64,000 bases of DNA, taken from positions 25,351 through 89,350 of the forward strand of contig CAZSFD010000009.1 in the NCBI GenBank assembly GCA_964606085.1, in the 5' to 3' direction. Below, one piece after another: positions 57,777-64,000 of this stretch. Each line of letters begins with the position of its first letter. Within the stretch, counting starts at the first letter, position 1. Under the pieces are notes generated by a model, which was not told the DNA's origin, ran no database searches, and worked only from the letters and a program-made list of their open reading frames with translations. Source of the DNA: CAIQJJ01 sp964606085 (GTDB lineage: Bacteria > Chloroflexota > Anaerolineae > Anaerolineales > UBA4823). A program made the position numbers and the translations under genes.

Positions 57777-58574
57777 ATGACCATCCTCGACGAAATCTTC
57801 GCTCACAAAAAACTCGAAGTGGCCGCCGCCAAAGCCGCCAGGCCCCTCACCGTTGTACGCGCTGAATCCGAAGCCAGCCCCATCCCTGCCGACTTCATCG
57901 CCGCACTACGGAAAACGGAACACGCACCACGCACCACGCCCGCCTTAATCGCCGAAGTCAAAAAAGCCTCCCCCTCACGCGGCCTGCTCTGCCCCGATTT
58001 CGACCCCTTGCTGCTGGCGCGCACCTATGCCGAAAACGGCGCTGCTGCCATCAGCGTGCTGACCGACGAAAAGTATTTTCAGGGCCACCTCGATTATTTG
58101 CGGCAGATCCATGCTGCTCTGCCGAACACGCCCTTGTTGCGCAAGGAATTTGTCCTCGACCCCTATCAAATTTACGAGGCGCGCGCCGCCGGGGCCAGCG
58201 CGGTGCTGTTGATCGCCGCGTACCTCGACCCGGCGCTGCTGGCCGACCTGCACGCGCTGATTCTCGAACTCGGCATGGCCGCCCTCGTCGAAGTCCACGA
58301 TGCCGACGAGTTGCACGCTGCCCTGCAACTTGCCAACCTGCAACTGCTTGGCGTCAATAACCGCAATTTACATGACTTTTCGATTAAACTAGAGACCTGT
58401 CTCACCCTGCGCCCGCTCGTGCCGCCAGAAATCTGCTTCGTGGCCGAGAGCGCCATCCACACCCACCAGGATGTGACCCGCCTGGCTGAAGCTGGCGTAG
58501 ATGCGATGCTGATCGGCGAGGCGCTGGTGGTGGCAGAAGACCGGGTTGGGAAAATTCGGCAATTACTCACTTGA
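57777..58574 (+). CDS. trpC: Indole-3-glycerol phosphate synthase
   Basis: 265 residues. ILDEIFAHKKLEVAAAKA, ALIAEVKKASPSRG (catalytic Lys), AISVLTDEKYFQGHLDYLRQI, LLRKEFVLDPYQIYEARAAGA, LGVNNRNLHDF and FVAESAIHTHQDV are all conserved. Closes the indole ring from CdRP. A segment near residues 42-55 is coded by GAACACGCACCACGCACC words like those in the trpC-trpF spacer, but it falls in a variable loop. No ribosome site is evident. Confidence 0.95.
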   Translation: MTILDEIFAHKKLEVAAAKAARPLTVVRAESEASPIPADFIAALRKTEHAPRTTPALIAEVKKASPSRGLLCPDFDPLLLARTYAENGAAAISVLTDEKYFQGHLDYLRQIHAALPNTPLLRKEFVLDPYQIYEARAAGASAVLLIAAYLDPALLADLHALILELGMAALVEVHDADELHAALQLANLQLLGVNNRNLHDFSIKLETCLTLRPLVPPEICFVAESAIHTHQDVTRLAEAGVDAMLIGEALVVAEDRVGKIRQLLT

Positions 58575-58578
58575 AAGG

Positions 58579-58656
58579 GTGTGTATCGTGTAGCGTGTAG
58601 CGTGTTCCGTATTGAAATGCGAAACACGGAATACGTTACACGCAGCACGCAACACG
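58579..58656. repeat. GTGTAGCG-word inverted spacer
   Basis: CGTGTAGCGTGTAGCGTGTT on the left and CACGGAATACGTTACACG plus CACGCAACACG on the right, an imperfect palindrome filling the trpC-trpF spacer. Confidence 0.6.
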
Positions 58657-58658
58657 TT

Positions 58659-59741
58659 ATGAAAGTCAAAATCTGCGGAATTAAAACCATCGAAGACGCC
58701 CAGGCGGCCATTGAAGCAGGCGCCGATATGCTTGGCTTCAACTTCTACCCGCAAAGCCCGCGTTTCATCACGCCCGCGGCCTGCGCCGAAATCACCCGCA
58801 CGTTGGCAGAACACGCAACACGAATCAGCTTCGTGGGCGTTTTTGTCAATGCGCCCGTAGATGGAATCCGTCAGGTGGTGGCTGATTGCGGCCTGCACCG
58901 CGCCCAGTTGGCTGGCGACGAGCCACCGGAGATGCTGGCTGAGTTGGGTGGCATGGCGTTCAAGGCCATTCGCCCCCAAAATGTGGAGGAAGCGCTTCAG
59001 GCTTTGCGGCGCTACCTGGCCTCCTCGCAGGCCCCGGCTTATTTGATGGATGCCTCGGTAGCCGGCGAATATGGCGGCACCGGCCAAACCGCCGATTGGA
59101 GCCTGGCGGCCTCGCTGGCCAAACGCCTGCCCATTTTGCTGGCCGGCGGCCTCACGCCACGCAATGTGCGCCAGGCTGTCGAACAGGTGAAACCATGGGG
59201 CGTGGATGTGGCTTCGGGCGTCGAATCGTCGCCGGGGGTCAAAAATCTCCACAAAATTCAAACCTTCATCCAGGCGGCGCGCAACCCGGTCAAAATCGAA
59301 GCCGCCCGCCAGGAAGACCTGGCAGCGATCTTGGAACTGCAAAAGCTGGCCTACCAGAGCGAAGCCGAAATCTACGGCGACCCACGCCTGCAACCGCTGA
59401 CGCAAACCCTGGGTGAAGTGGATGCCGAATTTGAACGCATGTTGTTCCTCAAGGCTTTCAGCGGCAAGAAAATCATCGGCTCGGTGCGCGCCGAGGCCCG
59501 CGAAGGCACCTGCTACATCGCCAAGCTGATCGTCCACCCCAATTGGCAGGGCCAGGGCATTGGCACCAGCCTGATGAACGAGATCGAACACCGCTTTTCG
59601 GGCAACCGTTTTGAACTGTTCACCGGCGATCTGAGCAAGCGCAACCTGCAACTCTACAAAAAATTGGGCTATCGTGAGTTCCGCCGCGAACCGCTGACCC
59701 CCATGCTCACTTTAGTTTATCTGGAGAAGAAGAATGGCTAA
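58659..59741 (+). CDS. trpF: Phosphoribosylanthranilate isomerase fused to a GNAT acetyltransferase
   Basis: 360 residues from ATG 58659. Residues 1-206 are a full TrpF barrel: VKICGIKTIEDAQAAIEAGAD (catalytic Cys6), LGFNFYPQSPRF, YLMDASVAGEYGGTGQTADW (catalytic Asp), ILLAGGLTPRNV and VDVASGVESSPGVKN. Residues about 212-360 are a GNAT domain: KIEAARQEDLAAILELQ, IAKLIVHPNWQGQGIGTSLM (acetyl-CoA loop Q-x-x-G-x-G) and NLQLYKKLGYREF. No stop or frameshift separates them. The fusion partner has no known place in tryptophan synthesis. It overlaps trpS by 8 nt. Confidence 0.92.
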   Translation: MKVKICGIKTIEDAQAAIEAGADMLGFNFYPQSPRFITPAACAEITRTLAEHATRISFVGVFVNAPVDGIRQVVADCGLHRAQLAGDEPPEMLAELGGMAFKAIRPQNVEEALQALRRYLASSQAPAYLMDASVAGEYGGTGQTADWSLAASLAKRLPILLAGGLTPRNVRQAVEQVKPWGVDVASGVESSPGVKNLHKIQTFIQAARNPVKIEAARQEDLAAILELQKLAYQSEAEIYGDPRLQPLTQTLGEVDAEFERMLFLKAFSGKKIIGSVRAEAREGTCYIAKLIVHPNWQGQGIGTSLMNEIEHRFSGNRFELFTGDLSKRNLQLYKKLGYREFRREPLTPMLTLVYLEKKNG

Positions 59742-60738
59742 GAAAGTTTCCCTTTCGGGCATCAAGCCCACCGGAACGCCGCACCTGGGCAATTACTTTG
59801 GCATGATCCGCCCGGCGCTGGACCTGGTCAAAGACTATACCCCGCTCTATTTCATTGCCGATTACCACGGTCTCACCACCGTGCGCGACGGCGACGAAAT
59901 GGAACGCATGACCTACGACGTGGCCGCCACCTGGCTGGCCCTCGGCATGAACCCCGCCGAAGTGACCTTTTTCCGCCAGTCAGACATCCCTGAAATTTTT
60001 GAATGCACCTGGATTTTAGGCTGCTTCACTGCCAAGGGCCTGCTCAACCGGGCGCACGCCTACAAAGCCGCCCTCGATGCCAACGTGGCCGAGGGCCGCG
60101 ACCCCGATGCCGGCGTCAACGTGGGTCTCTACACCTACCCGGTGCTGATGGCCGCCGACATTCTGCTCTACGGCAGCCACGTCGTCCCCGTCGGGCAAGA
60201 TCAGAAGCAGCACGTCGAGATCGCCGCCGATATTGCCCAGGCGTTCAACTTCACCTACGGCAACATCCTCACCATCCCCGAACCGCTGATCCGCGCCGAA
60301 GTCGCCATTGTCCCCGGCACCGATGGCCGCAAGATGAGCAAGAGCTACGACAACGTCCTGCCGATCTTCGCCCCAGCCAGGCAACTGCGCAAACGCGTGA
60401 TGAGCATCGTCACCGACTCGCGCACCCCCGACCAGCCCAAAGACCCCGAAAGCGACAATCTCTTCCTGATTTACAAGCTGGTCGCCACCCCCGAAGAGAT
60501 CGAATCCATGCGTCAGCGCTACCTGGCCGGCGGCTTCGGCTACGGCGAGGTCAAACAGGCCATCTACGAAGTCCTCGAACGCACCTTTGGCGAAGCCCGC
60601 ACCCACTACGATGCCTATATGGCTGACAAACCTTACCTCGAAAAAATGCTGATGGACGGCGCCGAAAAAGCGCGTGCCATCGGTGGCCCGCTGTTGGATC
60701 AGATGCGCCGGGCGGTGGGGATGAGAAGGGGCAGGTAG
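59734..60738 (+). CDS. trpS: Tryptophanyl-tRNA synthetase
   Basis: 334 residues, class Ic synthetase. LSGIKPTGTPHLGNYFG carries the HIGH-type motif (PHLGN), GLYTYPVLMAADILLYGSHVVPVGQDQKQHVEIA the Trp pocket, and DGRKMSKSYDN the KMSKS loop. Charges tRNA-Trp. Placed inside the trp operon, it is controlled by the same tRNA-Trp T-box, which makes sense because the sensor reads its uncharged substrate. Overlaps trpF by 8 nt. Confidence 0.95.
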   Translation: MAKKVSLSGIKPTGTPHLGNYFGMIRPALDLVKDYTPLYFIADYHGLTTVRDGDEMERMTYDVAATWLALGMNPAEVTFFRQSDIPEIFECTWILGCFTAKGLLNRAHAYKAALDANVAEGRDPDAGVNVGLYTYPVLMAADILLYGSHVVPVGQDQKQHVEIAADIAQAFNFTYGNILTIPEPLIRAEVAIVPGTDGRKMSKSYDNVLPIFAPARQLRKRVMSIVTDSRTPDQPKDPESDNLFLIYKLVATPEEIESMRQRYLAGGFGYGEVKQAIYEVLERTFGEARTHYDAYMADKPYLEKMLMDGAEKARAIGGPLLDQMRRAVGMRRGR

Positions 60739-60740
60739 GC

Positions 60741-60800
60741 GAGTTGAAGGTCGAAAGTCAAAGGTCAAAGGTTGAAGGTTTACAGGTTTCAGGTTTACCA
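60741..60800. repeat. GGTCGAAAGTC / AGGTTGAAGG word spacer
   Basis: Tandem variants GTTGAAGGTCGAAAGTC, AAAGGTCAAAGGTTGAAGG, TTACAGGTTTCAGGTTT in the trpS-trpB spacer. Same family as 23973-24033, but here mainly direct rather than inverted. Confidence 0.5.
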
Positions 60801-60814
60801 ATGGAAGGTACGAA

Positions 60815-62023
60815 ATGAGCAATCCCCCAATCCACAATCTAAAATCCAAATTCGGCTCGTTCGGCGGGCAATACGTCCCTGATACGTTGATGCCCGCCCT
60901 GGCCGAACTCGAGGCAGCGTTTGCGGCCTCGCGCAGCGACGAGGCGTTTCAGGCGGAGTTCGCCCATTTGCTGCGCACCTACGTCGGACGGCCCACGGCG
61001 CTCTATCACGCCCGGCGGTTGAGCCAGCAGTTGGGCGGGGCGCAGATTTATCTCAAACGCGAAGACCTGGCCCACTCTGGCGCACACAAGATCAACAACG
61101 CCCTCGGCCAGGCGCTGCTGGCGAAGCAGATGGGCAAGCGCCGCATCGTGGCTGAGACCGGGGCCGGACAGCATGGCGTGGCCTCGGCCACCGTGGCCGC
61201 CCTGCTCGGCCTGGAATGTGTCGTCTACATGGGCAGCGTGGATATGGCCCGCCAGCAGCCCAACGTGCTGCGCATGAGGCTGCTCGGCTCAGAAGTGCGC
61301 CCGGTGGATAGCGGCAGCCGCACGCTCAAAGATGCCGTCAACGAAGCCATCCGTGACTGGGTGACCAACGTGGCCGACACCTACTACCTGCTCGGCTCCG
61401 CCCTCGGCCCGCACCCCTACCCAACGATGGTGCGCGACTTCCAGGCCGTTATCGGCCAGGAGGCCCGGCGGCAGATTGTGGAACAGGCCGGCTGCCTGCC
61501 AGATGCCTGTATCGCCTGCGTGGGCGGCGGCTCCAATTCGATTGGCCTGTTCCACGCCTTTCTCGGCGATGCCGATGTGAAGCTGATCGGCGTGGAAGCG
61601 GGCGGTGAGGGCATTGAAGGCGGCAAACACGCCGCCCGCTTCGCCGACCCGGCCAAAGGACGGCCCGGCGTCTTGCAGGGAACGTACACCTACGTCCTGC
61701 AAACCGACGATGGCCAGATCGCCGACACGCACTCCGTCTCGGCCGGCCTCGACTACGCCGCCGTCGGCCCGGAGCATTCTTACCTGCGCCAGCTCGGCCG
61801 CGCCGAATATACCTACGCCACCGATGCCCAGGCGCTCAACGCCTTCCACACCCTGGCGCGCACCGAAGGCATTTTGGCCGCCCTCGAATCATCCCATGCC
61901 GTCGCCGAAGCCATCCGCCTGGCCCCCACCCTTTCGCCAGAGCAAATCCTGGTCGTCAACCTGTCGGGCCGCGGCGATAAGGATTTGGATACGGTGTTGA
62001 AGAGTATGGAACGTGGTGCGTAA
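60815..62023 (+). CDS. trpB: Tryptophan synthase beta chain
   Basis: 402 residues. FGSFGGQYVPDTLMPAL, LKREDLAHSGAHKINNALGQ (PLP Lys), ETGAGQHGVASATVAALLG, CVGGGSNSIGLFHAFLGD and VNLSGRGDKDLDTV are conserved. Joins indole and serine. The first codons (SNPPIHNLKSK) are written in CCAATCCACAATCTAAAATC words like those inside the helicase gene, so the N-terminus may have been extended or replaced by that repeat. GGAAGG precedes the ATG. Confidence 0.95.
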   Translation: MSNPPIHNLKSKFGSFGGQYVPDTLMPALAELEAAFAASRSDEAFQAEFAHLLRTYVGRPTALYHARRLSQQLGGAQIYLKREDLAHSGAHKINNALGQALLAKQMGKRRIVAETGAGQHGVASATVAALLGLECVVYMGSVDMARQQPNVLRMRLLGSEVRPVDSGSRTLKDAVNEAIRDWVTNVADTYYLLGSALGPHPYPTMVRDFQAVIGQEARRQIVEQAGCLPDACIACVGGGSNSIGLFHAFLGDADVKLIGVEAGGEGIEGGKHAARFADPAKGRPGVLQGTYTYVLQTDDGQIADTHSVSAGLDYAAVGPEHSYLRQLGRAEYTYATDAQALNAFHTLARTEGILAALESSHAVAEAIRLAPTLSPEQILVVNLSGRGDKDLDTVLKSMERGA

Positions 62024-62148
62024 TTCGTTATTCGTAATTCGTAATTCGTAATTCGTTATTTGTGATGATGTTACGAATAACGAGTAACGAATAACGAATA
62101 ACGAATAACGAGTAACGAATAACGAGTAACGAATAACGAATTACGCAT
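62024..62148. repeat. Longest ATTCG-word palindromic spacer
   Basis: About 125 nt: TTCGTTATTCGTAATTCG repeated on the left, then at least seven AACGAATA/AACGAGTA units on the right, ending in AATTACGCAT. Lies between trpB and trpA. Confidence 0.7.
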
Positions 62149-62166
62149 ACCATAAAGGATTTCCCC

Positions 62167-62982
62167 ATGACCGGTCTTTCCCACATTACCGCAACCTTCC
62201 AGCGCACCCGCAGTGAACGCCGCGCCGCGCTGATGCCCTATTTCACCCTCGGTTTTCCCACGCCTGTAAGCTCGTTGGAAGTGGTGCAGGCGATTGCCGC
62301 CAACGGTGCAGACTTGATCGAACTGGGCGTGCCGTTTTCTGACCCGCTGGCCGATGGCCCGACCATTCAGCATTCCACGCAGGTGGCGCTGGAGCAGGGC
62401 GTGACGGTGGCGCGCTGCCTCGACCTGGTGCGCCAATTGCGTGCCGCTGGCGTGGCGCAGCCCTTCCTGCTGATGGGCTACATCAACCCCATTCTGGCTT
62501 ATGGCGTCGAACGCTACGTGGCCGAGGGCGTGGCCGCCGGCGCCGATGGCTTCATCGTCCCCGACCTGCCGCCCGAAGAAGCCGCCGAGATGGAAGCGGC
62601 CTGCGCCCAACACGCCGCCGCCCTGGTCTACCTGGCCGCGCCAACCACCACCGATGAACGCCTGGCTGCTGTGGCCGCGCAAACCACCGGGTTTTTGTAT
62701 CTCGTTTCTTTGGCTGGCGTCACCGGCGCACGGGACGAACTGCCGCCAGGATTGAAAGCGTTTGTGGCGCGGGCGCGCCAGACTTGCGATAAACCCCTGG
62801 CCGTGGGTTTTGGCGTCTCGACGCCGGAGATGGCCCGCCAGGTGGGCGAGATCGCCGATGGCGTGATTGTCGGCTCGGCGCTGATCAACGCCGCCGGGAA
62901 TGCGGCTGACCCGGCGGGTGCGGCGGGGGCGTTTGTGCGCCAGTTGCGCGAAGCATTGGGTCAACGAATGGGGAACGAATAA
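62167..62982 (+). CDS. trpA: Tryptophan synthase alpha chain
   Basis: 271 residues. LMPYFTLGFPTPVSSLEVVQAI, GADLIELGVPFSDPLADGPTIQ with the catalytic Glu and Asp, GADGFIVPDLPPEEA, FLYLVSLAGVTGARDELPPG and LAVGFGVSTPEMARQV are conserved. Cleaves indole-glycerol phosphate and passes indole to TrpB. Last gene of the operon. Confidence 0.95.
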   Translation: MTGLSHITATFQRTRSERRAALMPYFTLGFPTPVSSLEVVQAIAANGADLIELGVPFSDPLADGPTIQHSTQVALEQGVTVARCLDLVRQLRAAGVAQPFLLMGYINPILAYGVERYVAEGVAAGADGFIVPDLPPEEAAEMEAACAQHAAALVYLAAPTTTDERLAAVAAQTTGFLYLVSLAGVTGARDELPPGLKAFVARARQTCDKPLAVGFGVSTPEMARQVGEIADGVIVGSALINAAGNAADPAGAAGAFVRQLREALGQRMGNE

Positions 62983-63031
62983 GCGAATAGTACCTTACGA
63001 GTCAAGTTCTTGCTTTTTGTGCAAAGATTTT

Positions 63032-63110
63032 TAACCACAAAGGACACGAAGATTCACGAAGGCTTCTTTGGGTTTTCCTTCGTGTTCCTTTGAGTCTTTT
63101 GTGGTTAAGG
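63032..63110. repeat. Inverted repeat TTAACCACAAAGGACACGAAG / CTTCGTG..TTTGTGGTTAA
   Basis: TTAACCACAAAGGACACGAA on the left and TTCGTGTTCCTTTGAGTC plus TTTTGTGGTTAA on the right, with imperfect pairing in the centre. Similar to the CACCGCGAAG dyad at 1988-2117 in architecture. It follows trpA. Confidence 0.6.
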
Positions 63111-63152
63111 GTTTTGCTTTTCCGGCTTGTCCGGGTTGGGTCATGAGTGTCA

Positions 63153-63202
63153 CAGATGAATCAACAGAGCGCACCATGGGGTGCGCTCTGTTGATTCATC
63201 TG
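63153..63202. terminator. Perfect 23-bp inverted repeat
   Basis: Arms 63153-63175 and 63180-63202 are exact complements around ATGG (CAGATGAATC outer, GAGCGCACC inner). No T-run, but stem length and position between trpA and the small minus ORF suggest a bidirectional terminator. Confidence 0.6.
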
Positions 63203-63217
63203 TTCGTTGACGGGTAT

Positions 63218-63346
63218 TCAGGCGGTTTCTATATCGTAATCATACACCGCCACTTGAATGGTACGGGCTGGCGGCTGGCGGTCTTGCAGCGATTGATCGA
63301 TCTGATGCGCGACCACCGGGCGGATGAAATCTTCGGTCAACGGCAT
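63218..63346 (-). CDS. Possible 42-residue protein, leaderless
   Basis: ATG 63346 to TGA 63218. The product begins MPLTEDFIRPVVAHQIDQSL and ends TIQVAVYDYDIETA, hydrophilic and without signal peptide. TATAAT ends 8 nt before the ATG, the same spacing as the fhaA and archease genes, and a 23-bp hairpin follows the stop. Codon choice looks like real genes nearby. No family recognised. Small size keeps this tentative. Confidence 0.4.
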   Translation of the reverse strand: MPLTEDFIRPVVAHQIDQSLQDRQPPARTIQVAVYDYDIETA

Positions 63347-63420
63347 AGGCGGGATTATACCAGCCTGAGAGAATCAAGAAACTGCTACAATAAAGGGCAA
63401 ATCTACCTGGGAGGCCGCGC

Positions 63421-64000
63421 ATGAACCGTTTCGACTTCTTCAACAAATTCAAATCTATCCTCGAAAAACTGACCGAGCCGCTCAAAAACACGCCCATTTT
63501 GGCCTATCCGCTGCTGGTGATCGCCTTTGTGGCTTTCTTGGGCGTGTTCCTATCCCCGCAAGACCGCCCCTGGCTGTGGGGGATTGCTCTTGGTGCGATG
63601 GTGATTTACCTCGTGCAGGTGCTTTTACCCGAGGGCCTGCGCCCGAAGGCAAAGCCCAGTGATCCTCCGCTTGCTGCCGAAAGCGTAAAACCTGTGGAGA
63701 ACACTCCGGCGACCACACCGCCTGTTGCACCTCCGCCGCCAACGCCCGACTACCGCACCCCGCGCCAAAAATACCTCGACGCCGTCATCGCCGATAACCG
63801 CCCCCTGCGCCTTTCGAGCCTGGGCGAGCAGGAAGGCGACCCCAATGCCCTGCGCCTTTCGCTCGAAAATGTCTACATCGCCCTGAACACCACCTCCAGC
63901 GTGGAAGAAAAAGAGCCGGGCGAGGGCAAAAAGGGCCGCGAGAAGGTGCGGTCGGGCGCGGTCGCTTTTGAGATGGATCGCGAAAAGGCCCGCCCGCAGA
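63421..64000 (+). CDS. Membrane-anchored protein, C-terminus beyond the right edge
   Basis: ATG 63421 with GGGAGG 6 nt upstream. 193 codons are visible and still open. Two adjacent helices (about 25-45 and 50-68), a Pro-rich linker (about 75-105), then YRTPRQKYLDAVIADNRPLRL and LRLSLENVYIALNTTSSVEE. The last part resembles the segment that precedes NACHT or other STAND NTPase domains in Chloroflexota proteins, but the diagnostic domain would lie outside the window. Called partial with unknown function. Confidence 0.7.
   Translation, partial: MNRFDFFNKFKSILEKLTEPLKNTPILAYPLLVIAFVAFLGVFLSPQDRPWLWGIALGAMVIYLVQVLLPEGLRPKAKPSDPPLAAESVKPVENTPATTPPVAPPPPTPDYRTPRQKYLDAVIADNRPLRLSSLGEQEGDPNALRLSLENVYIALNTTSSVEEKEPGEGKKGREKVRSGAVAFEMDREKARPQ

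Noticed and set aside
63240..63497. 85-codon minus frame overlapping the start of the last gene
   Set aside because: It overlaps the well-supported ATG 63421 start and its ribosome site, and the translation shows no motif.

Overview
The window is a GC-rich (roughly 60%) bacterial chromosome segment with dense, mostly operonic genes. It has no rRNA, tRNA, CRISPR array, transposase or phage gene that I could recognise. Several things suggest a Chloroflexota bacterium of the Anaerolineae type: FhaA/FhaB-like FHA proteins beside a SEDS protein, archease, a cytosolic Ser/Thr kinase, an SLC13 carrier with TrkA-C domains, a DUF2270-type protein, secreted proteins ending in hydrophobic '..FLPLNLK' tails, and T-box control of a tryptophan operon. 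This placement is an inference from gene content.

Layout. 1-617 is the N-terminal part of a PIG-L deacetylase (minus strand, cut by the left edge). 953-1771 is a membrane protein whose promoter holds a LexA-like GAAC-N4-GTTC box. 2176-6671 (minus) is an FHA/FHA/MTA-phosphorylase/SEDS-PBP operon, in which the transpeptidase half of the fusion has lost its catalytic motifs. 6721-10220 (plus) holds archease, two glycosyltransferases and a VapBC-type pair between them. 10247-16397 (plus) is the most striking region. It encodes a lipoprotein, a 50-residue DltX-like microprotein ending in WIYQGF, an MBOAT acyltransferase, two SGNH proteins, an acyl carrier protein and a fatty-acyl-AMP-ligase-like enzyme: a dlt-like envelope acylation cassette that probably uses an acyl group other than D-alanine.

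16715-22044 carries a Ser/Thr kinase, a CDP-alcohol phosphotransferase, Lgt and an ABC-2 exporter. 22063-26325 (minus) holds a heterodimeric ABC exporter preceded by a self-contained transcription unit for a 33-residue Cys-containing peptide. 26338-46158 is mixed: a helicase with an HNH insertion, an ArsR operon, a large secreted repeat protein, MBL lipoprotein, ribosomal protein L25, zinc-ribbon and SH3 proteins, IscA, SLC13, an SGNH lipoprotein and kynureninase. 46263-51520 is alpha-mannosidase plus a DeoR/dehydrogenase sugar locus. 51834-52434 is a DUF4258/YgiT zinc-finger pair and 52505-53152 an orphan corrinoid protein.

53309-62982 is a complete tryptophan operon: promoter, tRNA-Trp T-box, trpE, trpG, an AAA ATPase, trpD, trpC, a trpF-GNAT fusion, trpS, trpB, trpA. 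After it come an inverted repeat, a hairpin, a possible leaderless 42-residue ORF and the start of a membrane-anchored protein cut by the right edge.

A feature running through the whole window is a set of short spacers built from 5-10 nt words that are repeated with variation and then reverse-complemented (ATTCGATATTCG, GTCGAAAGTC, GCGAAAAGCG, GTGTAGCGTG, CAATCTAAAATC and CTCACCCACT types). They sit between operon genes, inside the T-box leader, and in a few places apparently inside coding sequence.
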